Shown here: positions 26,908-35,154 of the stretch, piece by piece
Numbering within the stretch: the stretch's first letter is position 1
Layout of the letters: every line of letters begins with the position of its first letter
From: Pseudomonas kairouanensis
GTDB lineage: Bacteria; Pseudomonadota; Gammaproteobacteria; Pseudomonadales; Pseudomonadaceae
Assembly: GCF_004682055.1 (NCBI RefSeq)
Contig: NZ_QUZU01000011.1
Coordinates: 62,001-126,000, forward strand
Reading direction: 5' to 3'
Length of the DNA stretch: 64,000 nt
Notes under the pieces: generated by a model
Seen by the model: only the letters and a program-made list of their open reading frames with translations
What the model was told of the DNA's origin: nothing
Database searches by the model: none
Position numbers and translations under genes: made by a program

Positions 26908-27034
26908 GAAGAACAAGTAACTGGCGTTCATGACGGGGATTCAGGACAAGTCGATCCAGATCAAGGGCAACCCGGCGCTGGTGATCTGGTTCCAGGGGTT
27001 GACCAAGTATTTGAAGCCGAAGAAAAAGAAGTAA
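26908..27034 (+). pseudogene. Truncated copy of the SCP2-like gene 3' end
   Basis: It encodes the last residues of the SCP2-like protein (LAFMTGIQDKSIQIKG... to KPKKKK and TAA at 27032-27034), one base different from the intact gene in the coding part apart from the CAA to TAA change at its start. A 34-codon frame from the ATG at 26930 remains open, but nothing suggests it is expressed. Confidence 0.85.
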
Positions 27035-27035
27035 C

Positions 27036-27135
27036 TGTAGGAGCGAGCTTGCTCGCGAAGGTCGTTAACGATCACGCGGGGTGCCTGACACCCCGCAGTG
27101 TTCTCGGGTTTTTCGCGAGCAAGCTCGCTCCTACA
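27036..27135. repeat. REP pair (GTAGGAGCGAGC family), right duplicate
   Basis: Copy of the REP pair at 26276-26374 with two differences (one extra T and one C/T change). It separates the truncated SCP2-like fragment from the end of the HDOD gene. Confidence 0.88.
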
Positions 27136-27138
27136 TGT

Positions 27139-28539
27139 TCAGTTCTGGCTGAACTGGGACGCCAGTTCACGCAACAACACCTCGGCATCCAACACCTTGC
27201 CGACCACTTCCTCAGCCTTGTCTCGGCTCAGCCCCAGACGCTCAAGCAGTTCGTCAGGAATGGCTTCATCAGGCCCGGAGCCAATCCCACGGCTGCGCAA
27301 CAAGCGCACCGCCAAACACACCAGGTTCGGGTATTCGGCGTACTGACCGTCATAGGTCGGGTCATGCTGGAAGCGCAGGGCCGTGGACAGTTCGTCCGGC
27401 ATATCCCAGTAACGCATCAGCCACGCACCAATCTGCTCGCGGCTGATGCCCAGCAGGTGTTGTTCCACATAGCTGTGGCACAGGTGCGGGTTGACCTCCA
27501 GGTGGCGGCAGATCAGCGAGAAGTGCGGCGGGAACACATGGGCCAGCAGCAGGTAACCGAAGTTGTGCAGCAGGCCGGCGAGGTAAGTCAGGCCCGCTTC
27601 CGGGCGCTGGGCACGGGGCATGGCACGGGTGAGGCCTTCGATCACGGCGGCGGTGTAGATCGACTGGTGCCAGTACGGCGTGGCCTGGTGCGGGTGGTCC
27701 TTGGGCAGGCTCAAGGTCTTGCCCAGTGCCAGGCCCAATGCCAGGTTGATCACCAGGTCAAAGCCCAGCACGCGCACGATGGCGTCTTCCACCGAGCGGA
27801 TCTTGCCCGGCGAGGCGTAATACGGCGATGCAGCCCAGCTCACCACTTGGGCGGCCAGGGCCGGGTCGGTTTCTACTACGCCGGTGATGTCATCGATGGT
27901 GGCGTTGGGGTCGACCCGCAGCTTGATGATCTTTTGCGCGGTATCGGCCAGCGGCGGAATCTCGATGGTCGCTTCCAGGCGTTGCTGGATGCGACGGGCG
28001 GTGAACGCCTGCATCGCCTGGGTGATTTCCTCGCGGTCATCGTTGGGGCGGTCGAGGTTGGGGCGGATATTGCTCAGCGGCTCGCCGAAGTGCGCGGCAC
28101 TGGCTTTGGTAAGCATGGTCTTGAAGTCGGCGCTGGCGATTTCCAGCAGCAGCCCGGCTTCGCCCGAATGTACCAGCAGGCTTGGTTCATTGAGCAGGCT
28201 GCCTTCGTATAGGCACGGTGAACTGGTCAGCGCTGGCAGGCCCGGCAGCAGGCTCAGCTCGTGCTTATCCAGCATGCGCTTGACGCGCTCTGGCGACACC
28301 GCCGTAAGGCGTCGGCCGGTGAGTTCGGCAAGACGGTTGAGGTCGAGCAACTGGTTTTGCGGGAACAGCACCATCAGTGCGCCCACCGCATCTTCCAGCA
28401 GCACGGCCTGGACCTTTCGCGCGGGATTCAGGCCAGGTTGTTCGGCGACTTCCGTGTAACTGATGGAGAGTTTTGCGAGCAGAGCCCGAATGACCGGCGG
28501 GGCGGTCAGTGGGGCTGTAGCGAGGGCAACTTCTGACAT
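27139..28539 (-). CDS. YbaK-like plus HDOD two-domain protein, probable signalling protein
   Basis: The 466-residue product begins MSEVALATAPLTAPP. Its N-terminal third (about 1-150) resembles the YbaK/ProX aminoacyl-tRNA deacylase fold. The C-terminal part (about 195-400) is an HDOD domain, with IPPLADTAQKIIKLRVDPNATIDDI followed by TDPALAAQVVSWAASPYY. HDOD proteins act in signalling and lack the catalytic His-Asp pair of true HD phosphohydrolases. A longer in-frame reading to 28920 overlaps recG and was rejected. Its 3' end is duplicated at 26378-26567. It lies 77 bp after recG, probably as a separate unit. Confidence 0.85.
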   Translation of the reverse strand: MSEVALATAPLTAPPVIRALLAKLSISYTEVAEQPGLNPARKVQAVLLEDAVGALMVLFPQNQLLDLNRLAELTGRRLTAVSPERVKRMLDKHELSLLPGLPALTSSPCLYEGSLLNEPSLLVHSGEAGLLLEIASADFKTMLTKASAAHFGEPLSNIRPNLDRPNDDREEITQAMQAFTARRIQQRLEATIEIPPLADTAQKIIKLRVDPNATIDDITGVVETDPALAAQVVSWAASPYYASPGKIRSVEDAIVRVLGFDLVINLALGLALGKTLSLPKDHPHQATPYWHQSIYTAAVIEGLTRAMPRAQRPEAGLTYLAGLLHNFGYLLLAHVFPPHFSLICRHLEVNPHLCHSYVEQHLLGISREQIGAWLMRYWDMPDELSTALRFQHDPTYDGQYAEYPNLVCLAVRLLRSRGIGSGPDEAIPDELLERLGLSRDKAEEVVGKVLDAEVLLRELASQFSQN

Positions 28540-28616
28540 GGCCTGATCCAATTTTTTACAATCAAAGAAGTATAACCAGCTTGATACATCTGTTGGTCGT
28601 ATAAGTGAGTCAGGCG

Positions 28617-30692
28617 TCACACTTGGCCGTATTGCTGCCCGTGCCTGAGCCAGCGATCCAGCAATGGGCTGACATGCTCCGGCCAGCGCTCCAGCAGCGC
28701 TTGCGCCGCATCGCGTACAGCGGGGAGCAAGTCGGCATCGCGCATCAGGTCGGCGACCTTGAATTGCAGCAGGCCGGTCTGGCGGGTGCCGAGCATTTCG
28801 CCGGGGCCGCGCAGTTCCAGGTCCTTTTCGGCGATGACAAACCCGTCGTTGGTTTCGCGCATGATGCCCAGGCGCTGACGACCGATCTGTGACAGCGGCG
28901 GGTGATACAGCAGCACGCAATGGCTGGCGGCGCTGCCTCGGCCGACGCGGCCACGCAATTGGTGCAGCTGGGCCAGGCCCAGGCGCTCGGGGTTTTCGAT
29001 GATCATCAAGCTGGCGTTGGGCACGTCCACGCCGACTTCGATTACCGTGGTGGCCACCAGCAATTGCAGGTTGCCGGCCTTGAATTCGGCCATCACCGCC
29101 GCCTTTTCCGCAGGCTTCATGCGCCCGTGGATCAGCCCCACCTTAAGCTCGCCGAGGGCGCTGGTGAGGTCTTCGTAGGTGGTTTCGGCGGCCTGGCAGG
29201 TGAGCTCTTCGGACTCTTCGATCAGCGTGCACACCCAGTACGCCTGGCGACCTTCGGCGCAGGCACCGCGTACGCGTTCGATCACTTCGACACGCCGGGT
29301 GTCGGTGACCAGCACGGTATTGACCGGGGTACGGCCTGGGGGCAGTTCGTCGAGAATGGAGGTGTCGAGGTCGGCGTAGGCGCTCATGGCCAGGGTGCGC
29401 GGGATGGGCGTGGCGGTCATGATCAGCTGGTGCGGGTTCATGCGCCCGCCCACACCTTTCTGGCGCAGGGCCAGGCGTTGTTGCACGCCAAAGCGGTGCT
29501 GTTCGTCGATGATCACCAGGGCCAGGTTCTTGAACTTCACTTCGTCCTGGAACAGTGCGTGGGTGCCCACCACCATCGGCGCGCCACCGGCGATTTGCTC
29601 CAGCGCGGCGGCTCGGTTCTTGCCCTTGAGCTTGCCCGCCAGCCACGCCACTTCCAGGCCCAAGGGTTCGAGCCAGCGCTTGAAAGTGATGAAGTGTTGC
29701 TCGGCCAGGATCTCAGTCGGGGCCATCAGCGCTACCTGGTAACCGGCTTCCAGTGCTTGCAGGGCGGCGAGGGCGGCGACGACGGTCTTGCCGGCGCCTA
29801 CGTCGCCCTGGATCAGGCGCAGCATGGGTTCTTGCTGGCTGAGGTCGTAGGCGATTTCATTGCCGACGCGCTGCTGCGCGCCGGTGGGCGCAAAGCCTAA
29901 GTTGGCCAGGTACTGCGCGGGCAGGTGCGTGGCCTTGGGCATCGCCGGTGCGCGCAGGGAGCGCATGCTCTCACGCAGGCGTTGTTGGGACAGCTGGTGG
30001 GTCAGCAGTTCTTCAAAGGCCAGGCGGTGCTGAGCCCAGTGATGCCCCAAGGCCAGTTCATCCACATCGGCGTCGGCCGGCGGGTGATGCAGGTAGCGAA
30101 TCGCATCGTCCAGCGGCGCCAGTTGGTAGTCGCGGGCCAGCTCCAGTGGCAGCCAGTCGGGCAGGCTTTTGGGGCCGAGCATCGTCAACGTTTGCGTGCA
30201 CAGTTGGCGCAGGCGTTGCTGGGTCAGGCCTTCGGTAAGCGGGTAGATGGGGGTGAGGGTGGTGTCTACCGGCGGTGGTTCATCGCCGGTTATGGCGCGG
30301 TATTCCGGGTGGTAGATCTCAAGGCCCGATGCGCCGGGGCGTGCTTCGCCGTAGCAACGCACGCGGGTGCCGCGCTTGAGGCCTTCTTTCTGCGCATTGC
30401 TGAAATGATAGAAACGCAGGCTCAGGCCGCCGGTGCCGTCCTGCAGGCGCACCACCAGGCTGCGACGCTTGCCCATCACTACATCGGCGCCGCTGACGGT
30501 GCCTTCGACCACTGCATCCTGCCCAGGGCGCAGTTGGCCAATGGGCACTACGCGGGTGCGGTCCTGGTAACGCAGGGGCAGGTGGAACAGCACGTCCTGA
30601 AGATTCTCCAGGCCGACCTTGGCCAGTTTCTCGGCCATGGCTTCACCGACACCCTTGAGTGCCGTCACCGACACCTGCGACAGCTCAGTCAT
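28617..30692 (-). CDS. recG: ATP-dependent DNA helicase RecG
   Basis: RecG remodels stalled replication forks and Holliday junctions. The 691-residue product has the N-terminal wedge domain (OB fold, about 1-160, with FHLPLRYQDRTR), helicase motif I GDVGAGKTVVA, motif II DEQHRFG, motif III TATPIPRT and motif VI QLRGRVGRG. The C-terminal part has the RecG-specific GPGEMLGTRQTG motif. The start at MTELSQVSVTALKGVG is preferred to a 14-codon longer form. It lies 8 bp downstream of the oxyR stop, so both are probably in one transcript, an arrangement known in Pseudomonas. Confidence 0.96.
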   Translation of the reverse strand: MTELSQVSVTALKGVGEAMAEKLAKVGLENLQDVLFHLPLRYQDRTRVVPIGQLRPGQDAVVEGTVSGADVVMGKRRSLVVRLQDGTGGLSLRFYHFSNAQKEGLKRGTRVRCYGEARPGASGLEIYHPEYRAITGDEPPPVDTTLTPIYPLTEGLTQQRLRQLCTQTLTMLGPKSLPDWLPLELARDYQLAPLDDAIRYLHHPPADADVDELALGHHWAQHRLAFEELLTHQLSQQRLRESMRSLRAPAMPKATHLPAQYLANLGFAPTGAQQRVGNEIAYDLSQQEPMLRLIQGDVGAGKTVVAALAALQALEAGYQVALMAPTEILAEQHFITFKRWLEPLGLEVAWLAGKLKGKNRAAALEQIAGGAPMVVGTHALFQDEVKFKNLALVIIDEQHRFGVQQRLALRQKGVGGRMNPHQLIMTATPIPRTLAMSAYADLDTSILDELPPGRTPVNTVLVTDTRRVEVIERVRGACAEGRQAYWVCTLIEESEELTCQAAETTYEDLTSALGELKVGLIHGRMKPAEKAAVMAEFKAGNLQLLVATTVIEVGVDVPNASLMIIENPERLGLAQLHQLRGRVGRGSAASHCVLLYHPPLSQIGRQRLGIMRETNDGFVIAEKDLELRGPGEMLGTRQTGLLQFKVADLMRDADLLPAVRDAAQALLERWPEHVSPLLDRWLRHGQQYGQV

Positions 30693-30700
30693 ACGTTGGC

Positions 30701-31621
30701 TTAGCTCGCAGCAGTCGGCTTGGCCACCGAGCACAGGCGGATCGAGTCGGCGAGGATCTCAATGGCCTTGGGCCGTGGGAAGCTGGCGCGCCAGGCAATG
30801 GCCACGGTACGGAACGGTACCGGCGGCGTGAGCGGACGCACTTCAATCACACCAGGGGCGTAATGATGGCTGTCGACGGCCGACAACGGCAGGATCGAAA
30901 TGCCCAGGCCGGACGCAACCATGTGGCGGATGGTTTCCAGGGAGCTGGACTCCACGGTGGTGTGCTTGGCGCCGTCGTTGCCTTTGGTCAGGGTCGGGCA
31001 GGCTTCGAGCACCTGGTCGCGGAAACAATGGCCTTCGCCCAGCAGCAGCAGGCTCTTGTCGTTGAGCAGGCCGGCGTCGATGGTGTCTTTTTGCGTCCAC
31101 GGGTGGGAGGCCGGCATTAGCACGTAGAACGGCTCGTCGTAGAGGGGCAGGGTGAGTACGTCCGCCTCATTGAACGGCAGGGCGATGATGATCGCGTCCA
31201 ACTCGCCGTTGCGCAGTTTGTCGCGCAGTACGTGGGTGAAGTTTTCTTCGATATACAGCGGCATCTGCGGCGCGACGCGGTGCAGTTGCGGGATCAGGTG
31301 CGGGAACAGGTACGGGCCGACGGTGTAGATGGCGCCGACTTTCAGCGGTGCGGTCAGCTGGTTCTTGCCGGCCTGGGCCAGCTCGCGAATGCTTTGCGCT
31401 TGCTCCAGCACCTTCTGGGCCTGGGCCACGATGCCTTCGCCCACGGGGGTGAGGCGCACGGCGCTCTTGCTGCGCTCGAAAATCAGCACACCGAGTTCGT
31501 CTTCAAGCTTTTTCACGCCCACCGACAACGTCGGCTGGCTGACGTGGCAACGCTCGGCCGCGTGGCCGAAGTGCTGCTCTTGGGCGAGGGTAACGATGTA
31601 GCGTAATTCTGTAAGAGTCAT
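30701..31621 (-). CDS. oxyR: Hydrogen-peroxide-sensing transcriptional regulator OxyR
   Basis: OxyR is a LysR-family activator of katB, ahp and other peroxide defence genes. The 306-residue product has an N-terminal winged helix (about 1-60, HVSQPTLSVGVKKLEDELG) and a sensor domain with both redox cysteines at the classical positions, Cys199 (GEGHCF) and Cys208 (EACP). The identity is therefore firm. It is followed by recG. The upstream side faces a REP pair and then tonB. Confidence 0.96.
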   Translation of the reverse strand: MTLTELRYIVTLAQEQHFGHAAERCHVSQPTLSVGVKKLEDELGVLIFERSKSAVRLTPVGEGIVAQAQKVLEQAQSIRELAQAGKNQLTAPLKVGAIYTVGPYLFPHLIPQLHRVAPQMPLYIEENFTHVLRDKLRNGELDAIIIALPFNEADVLTLPLYDEPFYVLMPASHPWTQKDTIDAGLLNDKSLLLLGEGHCFRDQVLEACPTLTKGNDGAKHTTVESSSLETIRHMVASGLGISILPLSAVDSHHYAPGVIEVRPLTPPVPFRTVAIAWRASFPRPKAIEILADSIRLCSVAKPTAAS

Positions 31622-31743
31622 AGCGGGCGTCCATGAGGTTGCGGGCCAAGCATACCGGCTGCAATCGATAGACGCACGTTATCAGAAGTTTGTTGGGGAT
31701 TGAGTGGGGGCGTGGAAGAGTTTTTTGGTTGTACGCAATCAAA

Positions 31744-31832
31744 TGTGGGGGCGGGCTTGCTCGCGAATGCGGTGTATCAGTGACGAATGTATCGACTGAC
31801 ACTCCGCATTCGCGAGCAAGCCCGCTCCCACA
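31744..31832. repeat. REP pair (GTGGGAGCGGGC family) between oxyR and tonB
   Basis: Arms TGTGGGGGCGGGCTTGCTCG and its inverse ending GCCCGCTCCCACA, followed directly by an extra half copy (CAAGCCCGCTCCTGCA). It lies upstream of oxyR and downstream of the tonB stop. Confidence 0.9.
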
Positions 31833-31852
31833 CAAGCCCGCTCCTGCAACCC

Positions 31853-32602
31853 TTAGCGGCGGCGCTTCTCGATGTTGTACACAAACGGTGCAACGATCTC
31901 GATGCTGCCGCCCTTGAGCATGTCGGCCGGTGGCTTGGGCAGCGGCTGGGCACGACGGATCATGTCCAGGGTGGCGCGGTCCAGGTCGGCGTTGCCGGAG
32001 CGGCCCACCAACTCGTAGGACAGCACGTTGCCGTCAGCATCCACCACGAACCGCAGGCGGTTCAGGCCTTCTTTGCCACGGGCCTGGGCGCCGGGCGGGT
32101 ACTTCTTGTACTTCTGCAAGTGCGCCAGCAGGGTGCCTTCCCAGGATGCCTTGGCAGCAATCTGTTGCGGCGACGGGCCTGGTACGGGCTGGGCCGACTT
32201 CTCCGCAGGGGCGTTGGTCGGTGGAGCGTCGCTCGGCGGATCCTCGGAAGGTTTCTCCTTGGGCGGCTCGATCTTCTTCTCCACCGGTTTTGGCGGCGCA
32301 GGCTTAGGCTTTGGTTTGACCGGTTTGGGCACCTGGATCGTCGGCTTGGGTGCCTCGGCCAGTTTCGGCAGGGGCAGTTCTTCGACCGGCGTCGGTGGTT
32401 GCGGCGGCGTGATCACCTTGGGCGGTGCCGGAGGCGGCGGCGCTGGCATCGGCGCCAGGTCAATGACCATGGCGGCCGGTGGCAACTGCACCGTGTGCGG
32501 CGCTGACCAATGGAGCGCGATAGCGATCGCGACGGCATGCACGCCCAGCACGACGGCGAGGCTGGTGCCATAACGCGTCAGTTTGTGGCGCGTCGTGATC
32601 AT
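31853..32602 (-). CDS. tonB: Energy-transducing protein TonB
   Basis: TonB carries proton-motive energy from ExbB/ExbD to outer-membrane siderophore and vitamin receptors. The 249-residue product has one N-terminal membrane anchor (about 13-32, including the SxxxH-type histidine, GVHAVAIAIAL), a long Pro/Lys/Glu-rich periplasm-spanning region (about 50-150) and the C-terminal TonB domain (about 160-245) with YPPGAQARGKEG and LRFVVDADGNV. It overlaps exbD by 4 bp in the order exbB-exbD-tonB. Confidence 0.95.
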   Translation of the reverse strand: MITTRHKLTRYGTSLAVVLGVHAVAIAIALHWSAPHTVQLPPAAMVIDLAPMPAPPPPAPPKVITPPQPPTPVEELPLPKLAEAPKPTIQVPKPVKPKPKPAPPKPVEKKIEPPKEKPSEDPPSDAPPTNAPAEKSAQPVPGPSPQQIAAKASWEGTLLAHLQKYKKYPPGAQARGKEGLNRLRFVVDADGNVLSYELVGRSGNADLDRATLDMIRRAQPLPKPPADMLKGGSIEIVAPFVYNIEKRRR

Positions 32603-33024
32603 TTCTTGGCTGCCGTCTCAAGTCCGACCAGGCCTACCTTGAGGTAGCCGGCTGCCCGCAGGGCATCCATCACGCTCATCAGGTCGCCGTAGTCCACGCC
32701 CTTGTCGGCCTGGAAGAAGATCGTCGTGTCTTTTTTGCCTTGGGTCTTGGCGTCCAGCACCTGGCCCAGGGTTTCGGATTTGACTTCTTCTTCGCCCAGG
32801 AACAGACGCTGGTCTGCCTTGACGCTGAGGAACACCGGTTTCTCTGGCCGCGGCGCCGGCTTGGCGGTGGAGGCGGGCAGATCGACCTTGATGTCCACGG
32901 TGGCCAGTGGAGCGGCCACCATGAAGATGATCAGCAGCACCAGCATCACGTCGATAAACGGCGTGACGTTGATTTCGTGGTTCTCGACGAGTTCGTCGTC
33001 GCCTTGATTCAAATGCAGGCCCAT
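32599..33024 (-). CDS. exbD: Biopolymer transport protein ExbD
   Basis: ExbD forms the proton channel with ExbB. The 141-residue product has a short cytoplasmic N-terminus with NHEINVTPFIDVMLVLL-type sequence (here ENHEINVTPFIDVMLVLLI), where the channel aspartate is the D of FIDVML. One transmembrane helix (about 22-42) and a periplasmic domain follow. It starts 6 bp after exbB and overlaps tonB. Confidence 0.96.
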   Translation of the reverse strand: MGLHLNQGDDELVENHEINVTPFIDVMLVLLIIFMVAAPLATVDIKVDLPASTAKPAPRPEKPVFLSVKADQRLFLGEEEVKSETLGQVLDAKTQGKKDTTIFFQADKGVDYGDLMSVMDALRAAGYLKVGLVGLETAAKK

Positions 33025-33030
33025 GGCCGA

Positions 33031-33990
33031 TTACCCCACTTTCACCATGTGCGGTTGCGAGCTGCGCTCGGTAGGCAGGTGATCGAGGTCGCGGCTGACC
33101 AGCAGCAGGACTTCTGCCGACGCGTCCGACACCTGGGCTTTGTAGCCAGCGATCGAACGGGCGAAGACGTTGTAGATCACCACCGCAGGAATCGCAGCAA
33201 CCAGGCCCAGGGCAGTTGCCAGCAGGGCTTCGGCGATGCCTGGGGCAACGACGGCGAGGTTGGTGGTTTGGGTTTTGGCGATGCCGATGAAGCTGTTCAT
33301 GATGCCCCACACAGTACCGAACAGGCCGACGAACGGCGCGGTGGAACCGATGGTCGCCAGCACGCCGGTGCCGCTGCTCATGTTACGACCGCATGCTGCA
33401 ACCAGGCGCTCCAGGCGGAAGGCCACGCGCTCCTTGATGCCTTCTTTTTCGCGGGTGTTGGCCGACAGGCGCATTTCTTCCAGCGCATCGTGCACCAGGG
33501 TGTTGGCCAGGGTGCCCTTCTTGGTTGCGCTTTCGCTCGCTTCCTTGAGGGTGGTGGCCTTTTTCAGGTGCACGATTTCGGTGCGCAGACGACGCTTGGC
33601 GCCCAGCAGCTCGAAGCCTTTGGCGATCCAGATGGTCCAGGTGATGATCGAGGCGATGGCCAGGCCGATCATCACGGCCTTCACCACGACGTCAGCGTTC
33701 TGATACATGCCCCATGGGGACAGGTCGTGGGCCATGCCCAGGGTGTTGTCTTCTTCCAGTACCACGCCGGTTTCGTCGGCGGAGGCAGGATCGGCAGCCA
33801 GGGCTGGATCGTTAGCGGCTGGGGCGATGGCTGGAGCAGCAGTGCTTTGCTCGGCAGCAGCCGGTGCGGCTGGGGCGGTGGCATCCGCGAAGGCGGCGGT
33901 CGGCGCCAGCATGACGCTGAACAGCAGCGCGGCAATCGCGCGCCAGGCGCGGGATGTGGTTGGCGAAGCGGGGGTGGTATTACGTGTCAT
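33031..33990 (-). CDS. exbB: Biopolymer transport protein ExbB with N-terminal extension
   Basis: ExbB is the pentameric core of the TonB motor. The chosen ATG gives 319 residues with a cleavable-looking signal region (ALLFSVMLAPTAAFA) and an Ala/Pro-rich periplasmic extension (about 35-90), as seen in Pseudomonas ExbB. The three-helix MotA/TolQ/ExbB domain follows, with LATIGSTAPFVGLFGTVWGIM near residues 215-235. A reading from 34053 adds 21 residues with no better ribosome site. It is first in exbB-exbD-tonB. Confidence 0.94.
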   Translation of the reverse strand: MTRNTTPASPTTSRAWRAIAALLFSVMLAPTAAFADATAPAAPAAAEQSTAAPAIAPAANDPALAADPASADETGVVLEEDNTLGMAHDLSPWGMYQNADVVVKAVMIGLAIASIITWTIWIAKGFELLGAKRRLRTEIVHLKKATTLKEASESATKKGTLANTLVHDALEEMRLSANTREKEGIKERVAFRLERLVAACGRNMSSGTGVLATIGSTAPFVGLFGTVWGIMNSFIGIAKTQTTNLAVVAPGIAEALLATALGLVAAIPAVVIYNVFARSIAGYKAQVSDASAEVLLLVSRDLDHLPTERSSQPHMVKVG

Positions 33991-34177
33991 GCTGGCCGGA
34001 CCTGAGAGGAAAAATGAGTGATCGTCCTTCCAGACCTGGGAGGCCGAGGACAAATGGGCGGTTATTATTGCAAGTAATTCTTGTTAACAGAAGTAATACA
34101 GTAACTTTATTTGTGCTTTTTCTGGCCGTTTGTCACCTGCGAGGGCTAACCTAGACCTTTCTGTACGGAGTTTTGTG
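33991..34177. promoter_or_regulatory. AT-rich divergent promoter region, exbB versus epimerase gene
   Basis: The stretch 34060-34125 is much richer in A and T than its surroundings (for example TTATTATTGCAAGTAATTC). TonB-system operons are usually controlled by Fur. The sequence is loosely Fur-box-like, but I cannot align it convincingly, so this is only a candidate. Confidence 0.3.
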
Positions 34178-35029
34178 ATGTCTGCGCCTTCTGTTGTGAT
34201 TGCCGGCTGTGGCGATGTGGGGAGCCGGTTGGCCAGCCAACTGCTCGCCTCGGAATGGGAGGTTCATGGCCTGCGGCGTGATATTTCGCGCCTGCCCGAG
34301 GGGGTGATCGGCATCGCGGGCGACCTGTTCAACAAGGATTGCCCCGACACCTGGCCGATTGGCGGGGTGGATTACCTGGTGTATTGCGCGGCCGCCACCG
34401 ATCACGACGAAGCGGGGTATCGCGCGGCTTACGTACAGGGTCTGAAACATGTTCTCGAATGGCTGGGTGACTATGGCCAGGAGCCGAAGCACCTGCTGTT
34501 TGTATCCAGCAGCAGCGTGTACGGGCAACAGAAGGGGGAGTGGGTCGACGAAACGTCCGCCACTCAGGCGCAGGGCTACTCCGGGCAAGTGATGCTCGAA
34601 GCCGAGCAAGTCGCACTCGAAAGCGGCATTCCGGCCAGCATCGTGCGCCTGACCGGCATCTACGGGCCGGGCCGTGAATGGCTGCTGACCCAGGTGCGCC
34701 GAGGTTATCGCGTGGCGATTGACCCACCTTTATATGGCAACCGTATTCACGCGGACGACGCGGCGGGCTTGCTGGCCTTTATGTTGCGGCATGTAGAAAA
34801 GGGCGGTTCGTTGGAGAAGGTCTACATCGGCGTCGACGATGCGCCCGCGCCGCTGGCGGAGGTGGTGGATTGGTTGCGTGAGTATCTGGGTGTGACCGAA
34901 TGGGCTGATGATGCCAGCGTGCGGCGTGCGGGGAGCAAGCAGTGCAGTAATGCACGGGCCAAGGCGTTGGGATGGGTGCCGACCTATCCGACCTTCCGGG
35001 AAGGTTATGCAGCGATTCTCAAAGGCTGA
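34178..35029 (+). CDS. NAD(P)-dependent epimerase/dehydratase-like short-chain reductase
   Basis: The 283-residue product has an N-terminal Rossmann fold with VVIAGCGDVGSRLA (about 5-18), a SSSSVYG motif (about 110-116) and a LTGIYGPGREWL segment, typical of extended short-chain reductases of the YeeZ kind. The catalytic YxxxK is not obvious where it should be: the residues after SSVYG run QQKGEWVDE. The substrate is unknown. The start is an ATG at 34178. It is transcribed alone, away from exbB, and ends in a REP pair. Confidence 0.85.
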   Translation: MSAPSVVIAGCGDVGSRLASQLLASEWEVHGLRRDISRLPEGVIGIAGDLFNKDCPDTWPIGGVDYLVYCAAATDHDEAGYRAAYVQGLKHVLEWLGDYGQEPKHLLFVSSSSVYGQQKGEWVDETSATQAQGYSGQVMLEAEQVALESGIPASIVRLTGIYGPGREWLLTQVRRGYRVAIDPPLYGNRIHADDAAGLLAFMLRHVEKGGSLEKVYIGVDDAPAPLAEVVDWLREYLGVTEWADDASVRRAGSKQCSNARAKALGWVPTYPTFREGYAAILKG

Positions 35030-35043
35030 AACGCGGTAAAAAA

Positions 35044-35133
35044 TGTGGGAGCGGGCTTGCTCGCGAAGGCGGTGTGTCAGTCACTGGAAATGTTGACTGA
35101 TCCGCCGCTTTCGCGAGCAAGCCCGCTCCCACA
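35044..35133. repeat. REP pair (GTGGGAGCGGGC family) between two convergent genes
   Basis: Arms TGTGGGAGCGGGCTTGCTCG and its inverse ending GCCCGCTCCCACA, lying between the stops of the epimerase-like gene and the lipoprotein gene. It may serve as a bidirectional transcript end. Confidence 0.9.
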
Positions 35134-35154
35134 TTTGAGTCTTCGTGAGGCTGG

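Larger units (their letters stand above)
26908..27333. repeat. Direct duplication, right copy
   Basis: Second copy of 26148-26563. It starts at GAAGAACAAG, where a CAA codon of the SCP2-like frame reads TAA. It continues through the SCP2 3' end, REP pair and the true 3' end of the HDOD gene. The sequence left of 26908 has no similarity to the SCP2-like gene. Confidence 0.92.

Noticed and set aside
26148..27333. The duplicated region as an insertion sequence or integrative element with its own integrase
   Set aside because: There is no transposase or integrase frame, no terminal inverted repeat and no tRNA target; only long direct repeats are seen.
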